The notes beneath the pieces are model-generated. The model had not been told where the DNA came from and ran no database searches. It saw only the letters and a program-made list of their open reading frames with translations. 15,140 bases of DNA, taken from the NCBI GenBank assembly GCA_002707765.1, contig PANV01000023.1:1-15140 (forward strand), given 5' to 3'. The position numbers and the translations under genes are program-made. Below are positions 5,414 through 13,720 of this stretch, piece after piece. Source of the DNA: Fidelibacterota bacterium. GTDB lineage: Bacteria; Fidelibacterota; Marinisomatia; SCGC-AAA003-L08; D37C17. The stretch's first letter is position 1. Every line of letters begins with the position of its first letter.

Positions 5414-7960
5414 AAAAATTATCTATTAATAGTATTTTTATCATTCATTTTATCTGAGCCTTACGAATCATATAAAATATCTAAAAATTATTATCCTATT
5501 AAAGTATCAAATAATGAAATTAAAATTGATGGTATTTTAGATGAAAACATTTGGCAAAATAATGATGAGCAGAATATAATTAATGATTTTATACAAGCAG
5601 AACCTAATTTTAATTCTGAACCATCAAAAGAAACGATAGTAAAAATATTTTACGATGATAGGTCTTTGTATATAGGAGTTGAGCTAATAGATGAGTTATC
5701 TAATATTAAGCAAAAAAATGCTATTTATGATGATTGGCATGAAGGGTTTGATAATAATTCAGACTATTTTGTAGTAGAAATTGATAGTGAACATAATCAT
5801 CAGCAAAGTTTTTGTTTCGCAGTTAATAGTTCAGGTGTTAAATCTGATTTTATACTTCATAATGATAACAGTGTTGATGAATACTGGAATTCAGTATACT
5901 GGAATGCAAAAACAAATGTTTCAAATAATGGATGGGTGATTGAGTATGAAATACCATTTAAGATTTTGAAGTATTTTGGTAATTCATCTATGGGTATAAA
6001 TTTCATGCGTTTTTCCCATAGTGATAAAGAAACACATTTTTGGGTACTTTTACCAATGGAATTAGATGGAACTGTTTCTCATTACGGTCATATTAAAAAT
6101 TTAACTTTACCCAATGATAAAATTTTTCAAATCAATCCCTACATTGTGAGTGGTTCTGCAGAATTTAAAAATAAGTATTATGGTTTAGTTGAAAGCATGG
6201 ATGGAGATATAATAAATACCTCAAATTTAATAAATGATTTTTCAAATATTGGGAATCTTGATAGGTTAGGTGTAGATATTAATTATTCGCCGAGTAGTTT
6301 TTTAAATCTTTCTTATACTCATAATCCTGATTTTGGTCAAATTAATCAAATTAATTCATATGTTAATTTTTCATCTTTTGAACAATTTTATGAAGAAAGA
6401 AGACCTTTTTTTTCAAATAATAGTAAAGTTTATTCAACTCCCATAAACATTTTTTATTCACAAAGGATAGGTAGTAACATCGTTTATGAAAATCAATTAT
6501 ATAATGTAAATATAAAAGATGCATTTAGAATAGATGGAATGGGAAATGAAAATTTTGATTATGGAATTTTGTATGTTGATTCGCAAGTAGATAAGAGTTT
6601 TAATCAAGATTATAATAAAAAAATAAAAACAATTGTTGGAAGAGTAAGAAAAAATTTAGTAAATGATAACTCTCATATAGGTTTTACAAATTCTATTTAT
6701 GAAGATTTTAAAGATTTATCAAAAGTTTACTCAATTGATGCATTATTTAGCTTACTTGAAAATAGATTAAAAGTGGATGGACAAATTGCATTGTCAAATA
6801 TTGATAGTACTCAAAATGGACTTGGTTACTCATATGAAATAAGTTATAGAAATAAAATTAATGATGAACACAGATTATTTTTTAATAATAGCATCATTGA
6901 TTTTTGGTTAAATCATCAGATTTATGATGAACAGTTTTATATTAATCACGTTGGATATTTGGATAGGAATGATATTAAAAAACAGAATATTGGAATTGCA
7001 ATTACAAAAAATAATCCTAATCCTAAATTAATAAGTAGATCTATAAATCTACAGCATACATTGAAAAAAAATATTAATAATGATAATTTAGGTCAATCAT
7101 TTACGTTCAATTGGCAAAGCACTTTCAAAAATAATTATAGCATGGAGTTTAGTTTATCTAAATTATTATCTCATTATGATGATTGGCTTTTTTTAGATTT
7201 ATATAGCTATGATTATTTTAGTTATAATGAAGTAAGTCCAATTGTAAAAATTCCTGAGTCAAACCACTTTAATATTTCTTTTGCCACAGATCCAACATTT
7301 AATTTTTATACCTTTTACAATATAGTCTATTTTAATGATAAATTAAATGATTCAGGTATTGGTCATAACATTTATTTTAATTATAAACCTAATCAATGGT
7401 TGTCAATGGATTTAGATTTTGATATTAAAAATAAAACTAATAAATATAATTTTTTAAAAAGGAGAAGGTCTTTTGTGCCTGATTTAGGAAATGCACATAG
7501 ATTTCAGGATAATTACCTTTTTTCTGATTCTGAAATTTTTGAAAAACAATTGACTCTATCATTATCTTCATCATTTTTAAATAATTTTAATATTCAAATT
7601 TTTTCAAGTTTTTATACGCACGATAATTATTTTGATTCAAGTATTCCATATTCAAAATTAAGTTCAGAAAATAATTACATGTACCCAGAAATGGAAGAAT
7701 TACCCACATCTAGTTATGAAAGTGATATATTACTTTATGGCGCAAATTATTCTTCAGTAGAATTTAATTTTATACTAAAATGGGAATTTGACAGAAGAAT
7801 TAATTTATATTTCGTTTACAGCCAAACTAAGGGGGTTAACGGCGAAGTTTTTAATAATATATCAGATTTTTTTAGTTATGATTTTAAGGATAATGGGGAG
7901 TCAGAATTATTTTTTGACAAATCTCTATTATTAAAATTTGATTTTATGCTTGATATTTAA
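5411..7960 (+). CDS. DUF5916 family protein with N-terminal CBM9-like domain; ATT start
   Basis: Read from the ATT at 5411 the protein has 849 residues. It begins with a lysine and a hydrophobic run (KNYLLIVFLSFILS), a typical signal peptide. The CBM9-like domain covers about residues 28-215. Its signature KIDGILDENIWQ (38-49), the FIQAEP segment and IFYDDRSLYIGVEL (79-92) show that the coding region starts well before the TTG at 5666. The rest is long, rich in Asn, Ser, Phe and Tyr, and ends in alternating beta-strand-like segments, including WEFDRRINLYFVYSQ and LLLKFDFMLDI. This is the DUF5916 pattern in FCB bacteria, thought to be an outer-membrane beta-barrel-like protein. Its biochemical function is unknown. 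The stop overlaps that of the convergent DUF2480-like gene (TTAA). Base composition is extremely A/T-rich. Either ATT serves as start or an ATG has mutated to ATT. Confidence 0.82.
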   Translation: MKNYLLIVFLSFILSEPYESYKISKNYYPIKVSNNEIKIDGILDENIWQNNDEQNIINDFIQAEPNFNSEPSKETIVKIFYDDRSLYIGVELIDELSNIKQKNAIYDDWHEGFDNNSDYFVVEIDSEHNHQQSFCFAVNSSGVKSDFILHNDNSVDEYWNSVYWNAKTNVSNNGWVIEYEIPFKILKYFGNSSMGINFMRFSHSDKETHFWVLLPMELDGTVSHYGHIKNLTLPNDKIFQINPYIVSGSAEFKNKYYGLVESMDGDIINTSNLINDFSNIGNLDRLGVDINYSPSSFLNLSYTHNPDFGQINQINSYVNFSSFEQFYEERRPFFSNNSKVYSTPINIFYSQRIGSNIVYENQLYNVNIKDAFRIDGMGNENFDYGILYVDSQVDKSFNQDYNKKIKTIVGRVRKNLVNDNSHIGFTNSIYEDFKDLSKVYSIDALFSLLENRLKVDGQIALSNIDSTQNGLGYSYEISYRNKINDEHRLFFNNSIIDFWLNHQIYDEQFYINHVGYLDRNDIKKQNIGIAITKNNPNPKLISRSINLQHTLKKNINNDNLGQSFTFNWQSTFKNNYSMEFSLSKLLSHYDDWLFLDLYSYDYFSYNEVSPIVKIPESNHFNISFATDPTFNFYTFYNIVYFNDKLNDSGIGHNIYFNYKPNQWLSMDLDFDIKNKTNKYNFLKRRRSFVPDLGNAHRFQDNYLFSDSEIFEKQLTLSLSSSFLNNFNIQIFSSFYTHDNYFDSSIPYSKLSSENNYMYPEMEELPTSSYESDILLYGANYSSVEFNFILKWEFDRRINLYFVYSQTKGVNGEVFNNISDFFSYDFKDNGESELFFDKSLLLKFDFMLDI

Positions 7961-8226
7961 TTTTTTTCAAAAATTGAATAAGCAGAGCACAACTCACCGT
8001 AAAGTACCTGTTTGGCATATTTAGTTAGTCTAGCAGTTATCATCATATATGCCCAAGTAGGAACAGGAACTGAAGCACAACCTTTTATTAAAACTTTATC
8101 ATTTGAAAATTCAACCCAATTTATTGTATTTAATTTTTTTTTGAATTTTTCTTCCTTTATTATACCATCTGATAAGAAATCATTTAAATCTATGGTTTTA
8201 ATTTTATTCCCATTCTTCATTTTCAT
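7957..8226 (-). CDS. Short DUF2480-like protein
   Basis: The 89-residue product carries the motifs of the Bacteroidota DUF2480 family: DLNDFLSDGIIKEEKF (13-28), NWVEFSND (36-43), GCASVPVPTWAYM (49-61 with C50), and YGELCSAYSIFEKN (76-89 with C80). From memory, family members have about 160-170 residues built from two similar halves. This protein is about half that length. It joins a first-half-like beginning to a second-half-like end. It is the last gene of the selD cluster, overlapping the end of the DUF59 gene by 23 nt, so translation is probably coupled. ATG at 8226 or 8220 are both possible. DUF2480 genes are often found beside SUF/FeS genes; a role in FeS or sulfur handling is inferred. 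Its stop shares TTAA with the convergent DUF5916 gene. Confidence 0.75.
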   Translation of the reverse strand: MKMKNGNKIKTIDLNDFLSDGIIKEEKFKKKLNTINWVEFSNDKVLIKGCASVPVPTWAYMMITARLTKYAKQVLYGELCSAYSIFEKN

Positions 8227-8536
8227 TTGCCTTTTTTACTTTAAATCCAAGTTTTTCTTTTCCTAAATCTGTCATCATATTGGGTTCCCAAACTGGTTCG
8301 AAAGTTGTTTTTACATTAACTTGTGCAACTGACCTAACAGCTAGTAATTTATTTTTAACATCTTGAGCTATTACATCTGCCATAGTGCAGCCCGGCGTAG
8401 TGAGAGTCATTAAAATATCAACATTATCTTCATTAATTGATATATTATAAATTAATCCTAAATTCCATAAATCTATTGGTATTTCAGGATCATAACAAGT
8501 TTGTAAAATTTCAATGACTTCTTCTTTTTTTATCAT
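8204..8536 (-). CDS. DUF59 / SufT-type iron-sulfur cluster assembly factor (MIP18/PaaD family)
   Basis: At 110 residues it matches the DUF59 (FeS assembly P) domain. Motifs are YDPEIPIDLWNLGLIY (15-30) and LTTPGCTMAD (45-54), with the conserved cysteine C50. A short tail (80-110) contains the EPVWEP-type segment seen in SufT-like proteins. These proteins help FeS cluster carriage and maturation in the cytoplasm. The ATG overlaps the desulfurase stop (ATGA), and GAAAGGA supplies the SD. Co-transcription with a desulfurase supports an FeS role. SufT and PaaD paralogues cannot be separated by sequence alone, so no symbol is assigned. Confidence 0.88.
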   Translation of the reverse strand: MIKKEEVIEILQTCYDPEIPIDLWNLGLIYNISINEDNVDILMTLTTPGCTMADVIAQDVKNKLLAVRSVAQVNVKTTFEPVWEPNMMTDLGKEKLGFKVKKANENEEWE

Positions 8537-9675
8537 ATTTTCCTTTCGATTGCTTTTGTTATTGATTTGATAGCTATTTCAATATGTTCGTCAGAATTAA
8601 ATTTTCCAATACCAATTCTTATTGATGAATTAATATAATTTTTATCTAATCCAATAGATTTTAAAACATGAGATGAGTTAGGGTTTGAAGATGAGCAAGC
8701 TGAACCACTTGAAACAGCAATTTCAGGTAATGAATTTATTATAGATACTCCATTAAGAAATGGAAATGTCAAATTAACATTCCCAGGTATTCTTTTTGAT
8801 TTAGATCCATTTATGACTGTTCCAGGAAATTTTTGTGAAATTTTTTGAATCAATTTATTTGATAAATTTCTGATTTTTCTTTGATCTGATTCAAAATTTT
8901 TTTTTGCAATTTTACATGCCATGCCAAAACCAACAATCATTGGGCTAGGCAATGTCCCTGATCTAAAGTTTTTTTCTTGAGATCCGCCAACAATAATTGG
9001 TTCTATGTTAATTTTTTTATTTGAAGAATTTATAAATAAAGCTCCAATACCTTTTGGACCATAAATTTTATGAGATGATATAGATAATAAATCGATATTC
9101 ATATCTTTGACATCAATATTAATTTTCCCAAGTGATTGTGCTGCATCTACATGAAAAATAATGTTTTTATTTTTACATAGTTTGCCAACTTCCTTAATCG
9201 GTTGAATAGACCCAATCTCATTATTAGCATGCATAATACTAACAATTTTTACATTTTTATTAATAGTTTTTTTAAATTCTTCCAAATTAATTATTCCATC
9301 TTTATCAGGTTTTAGGTAATGAATTTTATGTCCCTTTTTTGATATTTTTTTACAAACATCTAATACAGCCTTATGTTCAATTTCTGTGGTAATTATTTCA
9401 AGGTTTTTTGAATAGAGACCTTGATAAAGACCATAAATAGCAAGATTATTTGATTCAGTTGCACCACTTGTAAAAACTATTTCTTCATTTTTTGCATTGA
9501 TTATTTGTGCAACCTGTTCTCTAGCTATTTCAACCGCAGCATTTGCTTCCCATCCAAATGCATGTGATTGGCTAGATGGGTTACCATATTTTTCATTAAA
9601 ATAAGGAATCATATGTTTTAAAACGTTTGGGTCTATCTGAGTCGTTGAATTGTTATCTAAATAAATTTTATTCAC
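8533..9675 (-). CDS. Cysteine desulfurase (IscS/NifS type), possible selenium donor for SelD
   Basis: This PLP enzyme converts cysteine to alanine plus an enzyme persulfide. Numbering from the GTG at 9675 gives 380 residues starting NKIYLDNNSTT, the canonical N-terminus. A TTG at 9714 would add 13 residues without similarity. Motifs: SGATESNN (70-77), H101 in EIEHKAV, HVDAAQS (175-181, D177 contacting the PLP pyridine), SSHKIYGPKG (200-209, K203 as PLP lysine), FRSGT (237-241), and SSGSACSSSNPNSSH (322-336, C327 as the persulfide cysteine on the long group I loop). The GTG overlaps the selD stop (GTGAATAA) and the stop overlaps the next ATG, so all four cluster genes are coupled. Group I desulfurases also release selenium from selenocysteine. 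The position right behind a selenoprotein SelD makes selenium delivery a reasonable second role (inference). Confidence 0.92.
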   Translation of the reverse strand: MNKIYLDNNSTTQIDPNVLKHMIPYFNEKYGNPSSQSHAFGWEANAAVEIAREQVAQIINAKNEEIVFTSGATESNNLAIYGLYQGLYSKNLEIITTEIEHKAVLDVCKKISKKGHKIHYLKPDKDGIINLEEFKKTINKNVKIVSIMHANNEIGSIQPIKEVGKLCKNKNIIFHVDAAQSLGKINIDVKDMNIDLLSISSHKIYGPKGIGALFINSSNKKINIEPIIVGGSQEKNFRSGTLPSPMIVGFGMACKIAKKNFESDQRKIRNLSNKLIQKISQKFPGTVINGSKSKRIPGNVNLTFPFLNGVSIINSLPEIAVSSGSACSSSNPNSSHVLKSIGLDKNYINSSIRIGIGKFNSDEHIEIAIKSITKAIERKI

Positions 9676-10717
9676 AATATATTGAATGATTTTTTTTATT
9701 GGTAAATTCACCAATTATTGATGCTTTGTAATCAAGGTTCTTGTTTAGTTCCATTAATAGATTTAAAGAATCTTTTTTATTACAGCTTATTAATAATCCA
9801 CCAGAGGTTTGCGCATCTGAAAGTATGAGCTTTTGATAAAGTCCAAATGAATCATGAAATTGAATTATATTTTTTAAAAATTCAAAATTTTTCTTACTCC
9901 CACCTGGTATTATATCTTTCTTTGCAAAATTTTCTGTATTCGTCAATAAAGGAATTTTTTTGTACTGTATTCGAGCACTAACATTACTTCCTTTGCACAT
10001 CTCACTTAAATGTCCTAATAAACCAAAGCCTGTAACATCTGTACATGAATTTATATTATATTTTTGCATGATTCCCGATGATTCTTTATTTAAATCTTTC
10101 ATCACTTTAACAGCGTGATTGTAAGTTTTTTCATCTGCCAAATTTTTTTTTATTGCAGTCGCAATTATGCCTGAACCTATAGGTTTAGTTAGAATTATAT
10201 CATCTCCTTCATTAGCATTGTTATTTGTAATGATTTTTTCATTATCTATCAGTCCAGTAACAGCTAATCCATATTTTGGAACATCATCTTTTATAGAATG
10301 TCCACCAAGAATTTGAATATTTGCTGAATTACATTTATCGATTCCTCCTTGTAAAATATCTGAAAGTATACTTAAGTCTAGTTTATCAGAAGGGAATCCA
10401 ACAATATTTAGAGCAAATAATGGTTTGCCACCCATCGCATATATATCAGACAATGAATTACTTGCAGATATTTGTCCAAAAGTATAAGGATCACCAACGA
10501 TTGGTGTAAAGAAATCTACGGTTTGAATGATTGATTGTTCTTCATTTATTTTATAAATGCTACAATCATCAAACGTCTCAAAGCCACTTGAATATTCAGA
10601 TTGACCAGAAATTTTTAATTTACTCAAAACTTGAGTAAGGTCGTTTGCACTTAATTTACAAGCTCAACCAGCTCCAGGGCTAAATTTAGTTAAGTTTACC
10701 TTTTTTTCGTTTTTCAT
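9668..10717 (-). CDS. selD: Selenide, water dikinase (selenophosphate synthase), selenoprotein with in-frame TGA-Sec
   Basis: SelD makes selenophosphate from selenide and ATP, the selenium donor for Sec-tRNA. Read through the TGA at 10664-10666, the frame from ATG 10717 gives 349 residues. The N-terminus reads KFSPGAG-U18-A-C20-KLS, which aligns with the E. coli catalytic segment GAGCGCK; U18 is at catalytic Cys17 and K21 at Lys20. Further motifs are FDD (49-51), QTVDFF (65-70), SASNSLSDIYAMGGKP (84-99), GGHS (138-141), TKPIGSG (177-183), TDVTGFGLLGHLSEM (226-240) and DAQTSGGLL near the end. Without read-through the first usable start is TTG at 10627, which removes the catalytic residues. No clear SD precedes the ATG. 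It is the first gene of a four-gene overlapped cluster. The Sec residue implies that selA, selB and a tRNA-Sec exist elsewhere in the genome. Confidence 0.93.
10620..10638 (-). promoter_or_regulatory. Bacterial SECIS-like hairpin of selD
   Basis: On the minus strand TTACTCAA-GTT-TTGAGTAA forms a perfect 8-bp stem with a 3-nt loop that begins with G. The stem starts 25 nt after the TGA, and the loop G is about 33 nt downstream. This fits the described bacterial SECIS layout: a hairpin just after the UGA, inside the coding region, with a G at the start of a small apical loop. Confidence 0.65.
10664..10666 (-). other. selD: Selenocysteine codon (TGA, U18 of SelD)
   Basis: The TGA is flanked by codons for GAG and ACK, the selD catalytic motif. 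It occupies the exact position that is Cys or Sec across the family, and coding similarity continues on both sides. A simple nonsense mutation is therefore unlikely. Confidence 0.92.
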
Positions 10718-10768
10718 GTTACATAAAGTTAAGGCAGTATTTATTTTAAATTAATAAATAATTTCATT

Positions 10769-10797
10769 TTGTTGAAATGTCGATATCTAGCTAAATT
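10769..10797 (+). promoter_or_regulatory. Candidate promoter of korAB
   Basis: TTGTTG (10769-10774), a 17-nt spacer and TAAATT (10792-10797) lie in the 112-nt divergent region between selD and korA. This places the start about 25-30 nt before the korA ATG. The match is partial and the DNA A/T-rich. I saw no convincing selD promoter in the same stretch. Confidence 0.3.
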
Positions 10798-10829
10798 AAA
10801 GTAATTACGGTAAGGCAAAATCAAAAATT

Positions 10830-12665
10830 ATGAGTAAAGAATCTTTAAATAACGAAGTAGTAACAATTAGATTTTCTGGTGATTCAGGAGATGGGATGCA
10901 GTTGACAGGTGTACAATTCTCTGAAAATACTGCTATTTTTGGTAATGATTTAAATACGCTTCCTGATTTCCCTGCTGAAATCAGAGCACCTCAAGGTACT
11001 CTTTATGGAGTTAGTTCTTTTCAAATGCAATTTGGTAGTCGTCAAATTTTCACACCAGGAGATGAATTGGATGTTTTAGTTGCAATGAATCCTGCTGCAC
11101 TTCAAGTTCATTTATCAGATTTAAAAGAACATGGATTATTAATTGTCAACACTGATAATTTTACAAGTAAAAATTTAAAATTAGCAAATTATGAAACAAA
11201 TCCATTAGAGGACGAATCATTAGCTAAAAAGTATAGATTAATAACAGTAGGTATGACAAGCTTAGTTAAAACTAAGTTAGATGATATGGAGCTTACTCCA
11301 AAAGAAAAAGCTAGAAGTACTAATATGTTTGCTTTAGGTTTGTTGTATTGGCTTTATGAAAGAGATATTCAAACAACAATTGATTTTTTAAATAAAAAAT
11401 TTAAAAATAAACCTTTGATTTCAGAATCAAATATAAAAGCTCTAAAAACGGGTTTTTATTATGGGGAAACTATTGAAGTAATAAAAACTACTTATAAAGT
11501 TGGCAAGGCTAAATATGAACCAGGTAAATATAGAAATATCATGGGCAATCAAGGATTATCTCTTGGACTACTTGCTGCTTCACAGAACAATGATATAGAT
11601 TTATTCTTTGGTGGCTATCCAATTACACCTGCTAGCGATATTTTGCACGATCTTTCAAAATTTAAATCTTTTGGAATCAAAACTTTTCAAGCAGAGGATG
11701 AAATAGCAGGAATTACAAGTGCCATTGGTGCAGCTTTTGCTGGAGATTTAGCTGTAACTGCTAGTAGCGGTCCTGGAATTGCTTTAAAAGGTGAAGCAAT
11801 AGGACTTGCAACAATTACAGAGTTGCCTCTAGTAATTATAAATATTCAAAGAGGTGGTCCATCAACAGGATTGCCTACAAAAACGGAACAGTCTGATTTA
11901 TTTCAAGCTATATATGGTAGAAATGGAGAATGTCCATGTGTTGTATTGGCAGCTTCATCTCCCTCTGATTGTTTTGAAATGGCTTATCAGGCATCAAAAA
12001 TTGCCTTGGAGCATATGATCCCTGTATTTCTTTTATCTGACGGTTACATTGCAAATGGTTCTGAACCATGGAAATTTCCTGATGTTAAAGATTTACCAAA
12101 GTTTAAAATAAATTATGTAAAAGATGGCGAAGCTTTTTTACCTTACGAAAGAGACGATAATACTCTTGCACGTAAATGGGCCATACCTGGACAAAAAGGC
12201 TATGAACATAGAATAGGTGGCTTAGAAAAAGCTGATGGTACAGGAAATGTCAATTATGATCCTGACAATCATCACCATATGACAATTAAAAGGCAAGAAA
12301 AAGTAAATATTATATCGAATTTCATACCTGATGTAGAAGTTTTTGGACCCTCTAGTGGAAAATTACTTGTTGTTGGATGGGGGGGGACGTATGGTTCAAT
12401 AAAATCAGCGGTAACAAAAGCTCATCAAGAAAATTTGTCAGTATCTCAGATACATTTAAAATATTTAAATCCGTTACCTAAGAATTTGGGAGAAGTTTTA
12501 CTTAAGTTTGATAAAATTTTAATGCCTGAACTAAATATGGGCCAATTATTATCTATCATTAGAGCAAAATATCTTGTTGATGCAAAAGGGTTTAATAGAA
12601 TTAAAGGTAAACCTTTTTCTGCCAATGATATTTTCAAAGAAATAAAAAAACATTTAGAGGAATAG
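10830..12665 (+). CDS. korA: 2-oxoglutarate:ferredoxin oxidoreductase, fused gamma-alpha subunit
   Basis: With KorB this enzyme interconverts 2-oxoglutarate plus CoA and succinyl-CoA plus CO2 using ferredoxin. The 611-residue length and domain order are typical of the fused type. The gamma domain covers about residues 10-200, with FSGDSGDGMQLTG (15-27) and LPDFPAEIRAPQGT (44-57). The alpha/pyrimidine-side domain starts near 235, with GYPITPASD (262-270), QAEDEIAG (287-294), TASSGPG (310-316), RGGPSTGLPTKTEQSDL (341-357) and GRNGECP (363-369). A GWGGTYG segment near the C-terminus starts the last domain and is encoded across a run of eight Gs (12379-12386). korB follows after 1 nt. Other 2-oxoacid substrates cannot be fully excluded, but the motifs match Kor better than pyruvate or branched-chain enzymes. 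Confidence 0.93.
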   Translation: MSKESLNNEVVTIRFSGDSGDGMQLTGVQFSENTAIFGNDLNTLPDFPAEIRAPQGTLYGVSSFQMQFGSRQIFTPGDELDVLVAMNPAALQVHLSDLKEHGLLIVNTDNFTSKNLKLANYETNPLEDESLAKKYRLITVGMTSLVKTKLDDMELTPKEKARSTNMFALGLLYWLYERDIQTTIDFLNKKFKNKPLISESNIKALKTGFYYGETIEVIKTTYKVGKAKYEPGKYRNIMGNQGLSLGLLAASQNNDIDLFFGGYPITPASDILHDLSKFKSFGIKTFQAEDEIAGITSAIGAAFAGDLAVTASSGPGIALKGEAIGLATITELPLVIINIQRGGPSTGLPTKTEQSDLFQAIYGRNGECPCVVLAASSPSDCFEMAYQASKIALEHMIPVFLLSDGYIANGSEPWKFPDVKDLPKFKINYVKDGEAFLPYERDDNTLARKWAIPGQKGYEHRIGGLEKADGTGNVNYDPDNHHHMTIKRQEKVNIISNFIPDVEVFGPSSGKLLVVGWGGTYGSIKSAVTKAHQENLSVSQIHLKYLNPLPKNLGEVLLKFDKILMPELNMGQLLSIIRAKYLVDAKGFNRIKGKPFSANDIFKEIKKHLEE

Positions 12666-12666
12666 T

Positions 12667-13668
12667 ATGGCAATTACAGAACAATTAACAAAGAAAGATT
12701 TTCAGTCAGATCAGGATATCAGATGGTGCCCTGGTTGCGGTGATTATGTTATTTTAGCTCAAGTTCAAAAAGTTTTTCCTAAGTTAGGAATACCAAAAGA
12801 AAAAATGGTCATTGTATCAGGCATAGGTTGTTCAAGCAGATTTCCTTATTATATGAATACCTACGGATTTCATTCGATCCATGGAAGAGCTCCTGCAGTA
12901 GCAACAGGTGTAAAATTAGCTAATCCAGAATTAGATGTTTGGGTCATAACTGGAGATGGTGATGCAATGAGTATTGGAGGAAATCATTTTACACATGTGC
13001 TTAGAAGAAATATTAATATGAAAATTTTAATGTTTAATAATAGAATATATGGACTAACTAAGGGACAATATTCACCCACATCTGAAGTTGGTAAAATAAC
13101 TAAATCAACTCCTATGGGTTCTTTAGATTATCCATTCAATCCACCAGCATTAGCTTTTGGTGCTTCTGCAACGTTTATAGGCAGAACTATAGATAAAGAA
13201 TTAAAGCATATGGGTTCGATGGTTGAAGAATGTTCAAAGCATGTTGGCACATCTTTTTTAGAAATTTATCAAAATTGCAACATATTTAATGATGGGGCTT
13301 TCAAAAATTTAACAGATAGAGATGTAAAATCAGATAACGTAATTGTTTTAAATGAAAATACACCTATGATTTTTGGTAAAGAGAAAGATAAAGGCCTTGT
13401 TTTAGAAGGAACTAGATTTAAAGTAGTTAAAATTGGTAGTGATTTTTCTGAAAGTGATTTAGTCGTGCACAATCCTCGAGATAGAAATTTAGGCCTGATG
13501 ATTAGTGAAATGACATATGATGAAAATTTACCTGTCCCAATTGGAGTTTTTTACAAAGAAGATAAGCCCACATATGAGGAAATGATGATAAATCAGCTGA
13601 AAAGTGCAAGTAAAAAAGTTGATTTACAATCCCTTATTGAAGGACCTAATTCTTGGGAAGTTAAATAA
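12667..13668 (+). CDS. korB: 2-oxoglutarate:ferredoxin oxidoreductase beta subunit
   Basis: The 333-residue beta subunit binds thiamine diphosphate and one [4Fe-4S] cluster. Cluster cysteines are visible at C21 and C24 (WCPGCGDY), C55 (GIGCSSR) and C204 (YQNCNIFNDGA). The ThDP-Mg motif runs from GDGDAMSIGGNHF (96-108) to NNRIYGLTKGQ (124-134). IHGRAPAVATGVKLANP (71-87) is also characteristic. The ATG lies 1 nt after the korA TAG, with GAGG as SD inside the korA end, so the pair is co-translated. It has the usual extra 60-80 C-terminal residues of the Kor/Oor beta type. Confidence 0.95.
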   Translation: MAITEQLTKKDFQSDQDIRWCPGCGDYVILAQVQKVFPKLGIPKEKMVIVSGIGCSSRFPYYMNTYGFHSIHGRAPAVATGVKLANPELDVWVITGDGDAMSIGGNHFTHVLRRNINMKILMFNNRIYGLTKGQYSPTSEVGKITKSTPMGSLDYPFNPPALAFGASATFIGRTIDKELKHMGSMVEECSKHVGTSFLEIYQNCNIFNDGAFKNLTDRDVKSDNVIVLNENTPMIFGKEKDKGLVLEGTRFKVVKIGSDFSESDLVVHNPRDRNLGLMISEMTYDENLPVPIGVFYKEDKPTYEEMMINQLKSASKKVDLQSLIEGPNSWEVK

Positions 13669-13720
13669 TCTGAAACTTTCTTTTCTCGTACCTTTATAAA
13701 TACATAGCTATTATATTAAA

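Noticed and set aside
5666..7960. DUF5916 gene starting at TTG 5666
   Set aside because: This start cuts through the conserved IFYDDRSLYIGV segment and removes the signal peptide and the IDGILDENIW motif, all of which are encoded in frame upstream.
7959..7975. AATTTTT-TTC-AAAAATT hairpin as a bidirectional terminator
   Set aside because: It is made only of A/T pairs and lies in the coding end of the DUF2480-like gene; stability would be very low.
9676..9714. N-terminal extension of the desulfurase from TTG 9714
   Set aside because: The 13 extra residues have no family similarity and lie wholly inside selD. GTG at 9675 gives the canonical N-terminus and overlaps the selD stop.
9668..10627. 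SelD as a truncated 319-aa protein starting at TTG 10627
   Set aside because: The upstream frame encodes the SelD catalytic N-terminus with TGA at the Sec position, so this is a read-through gene and not a truncated one.
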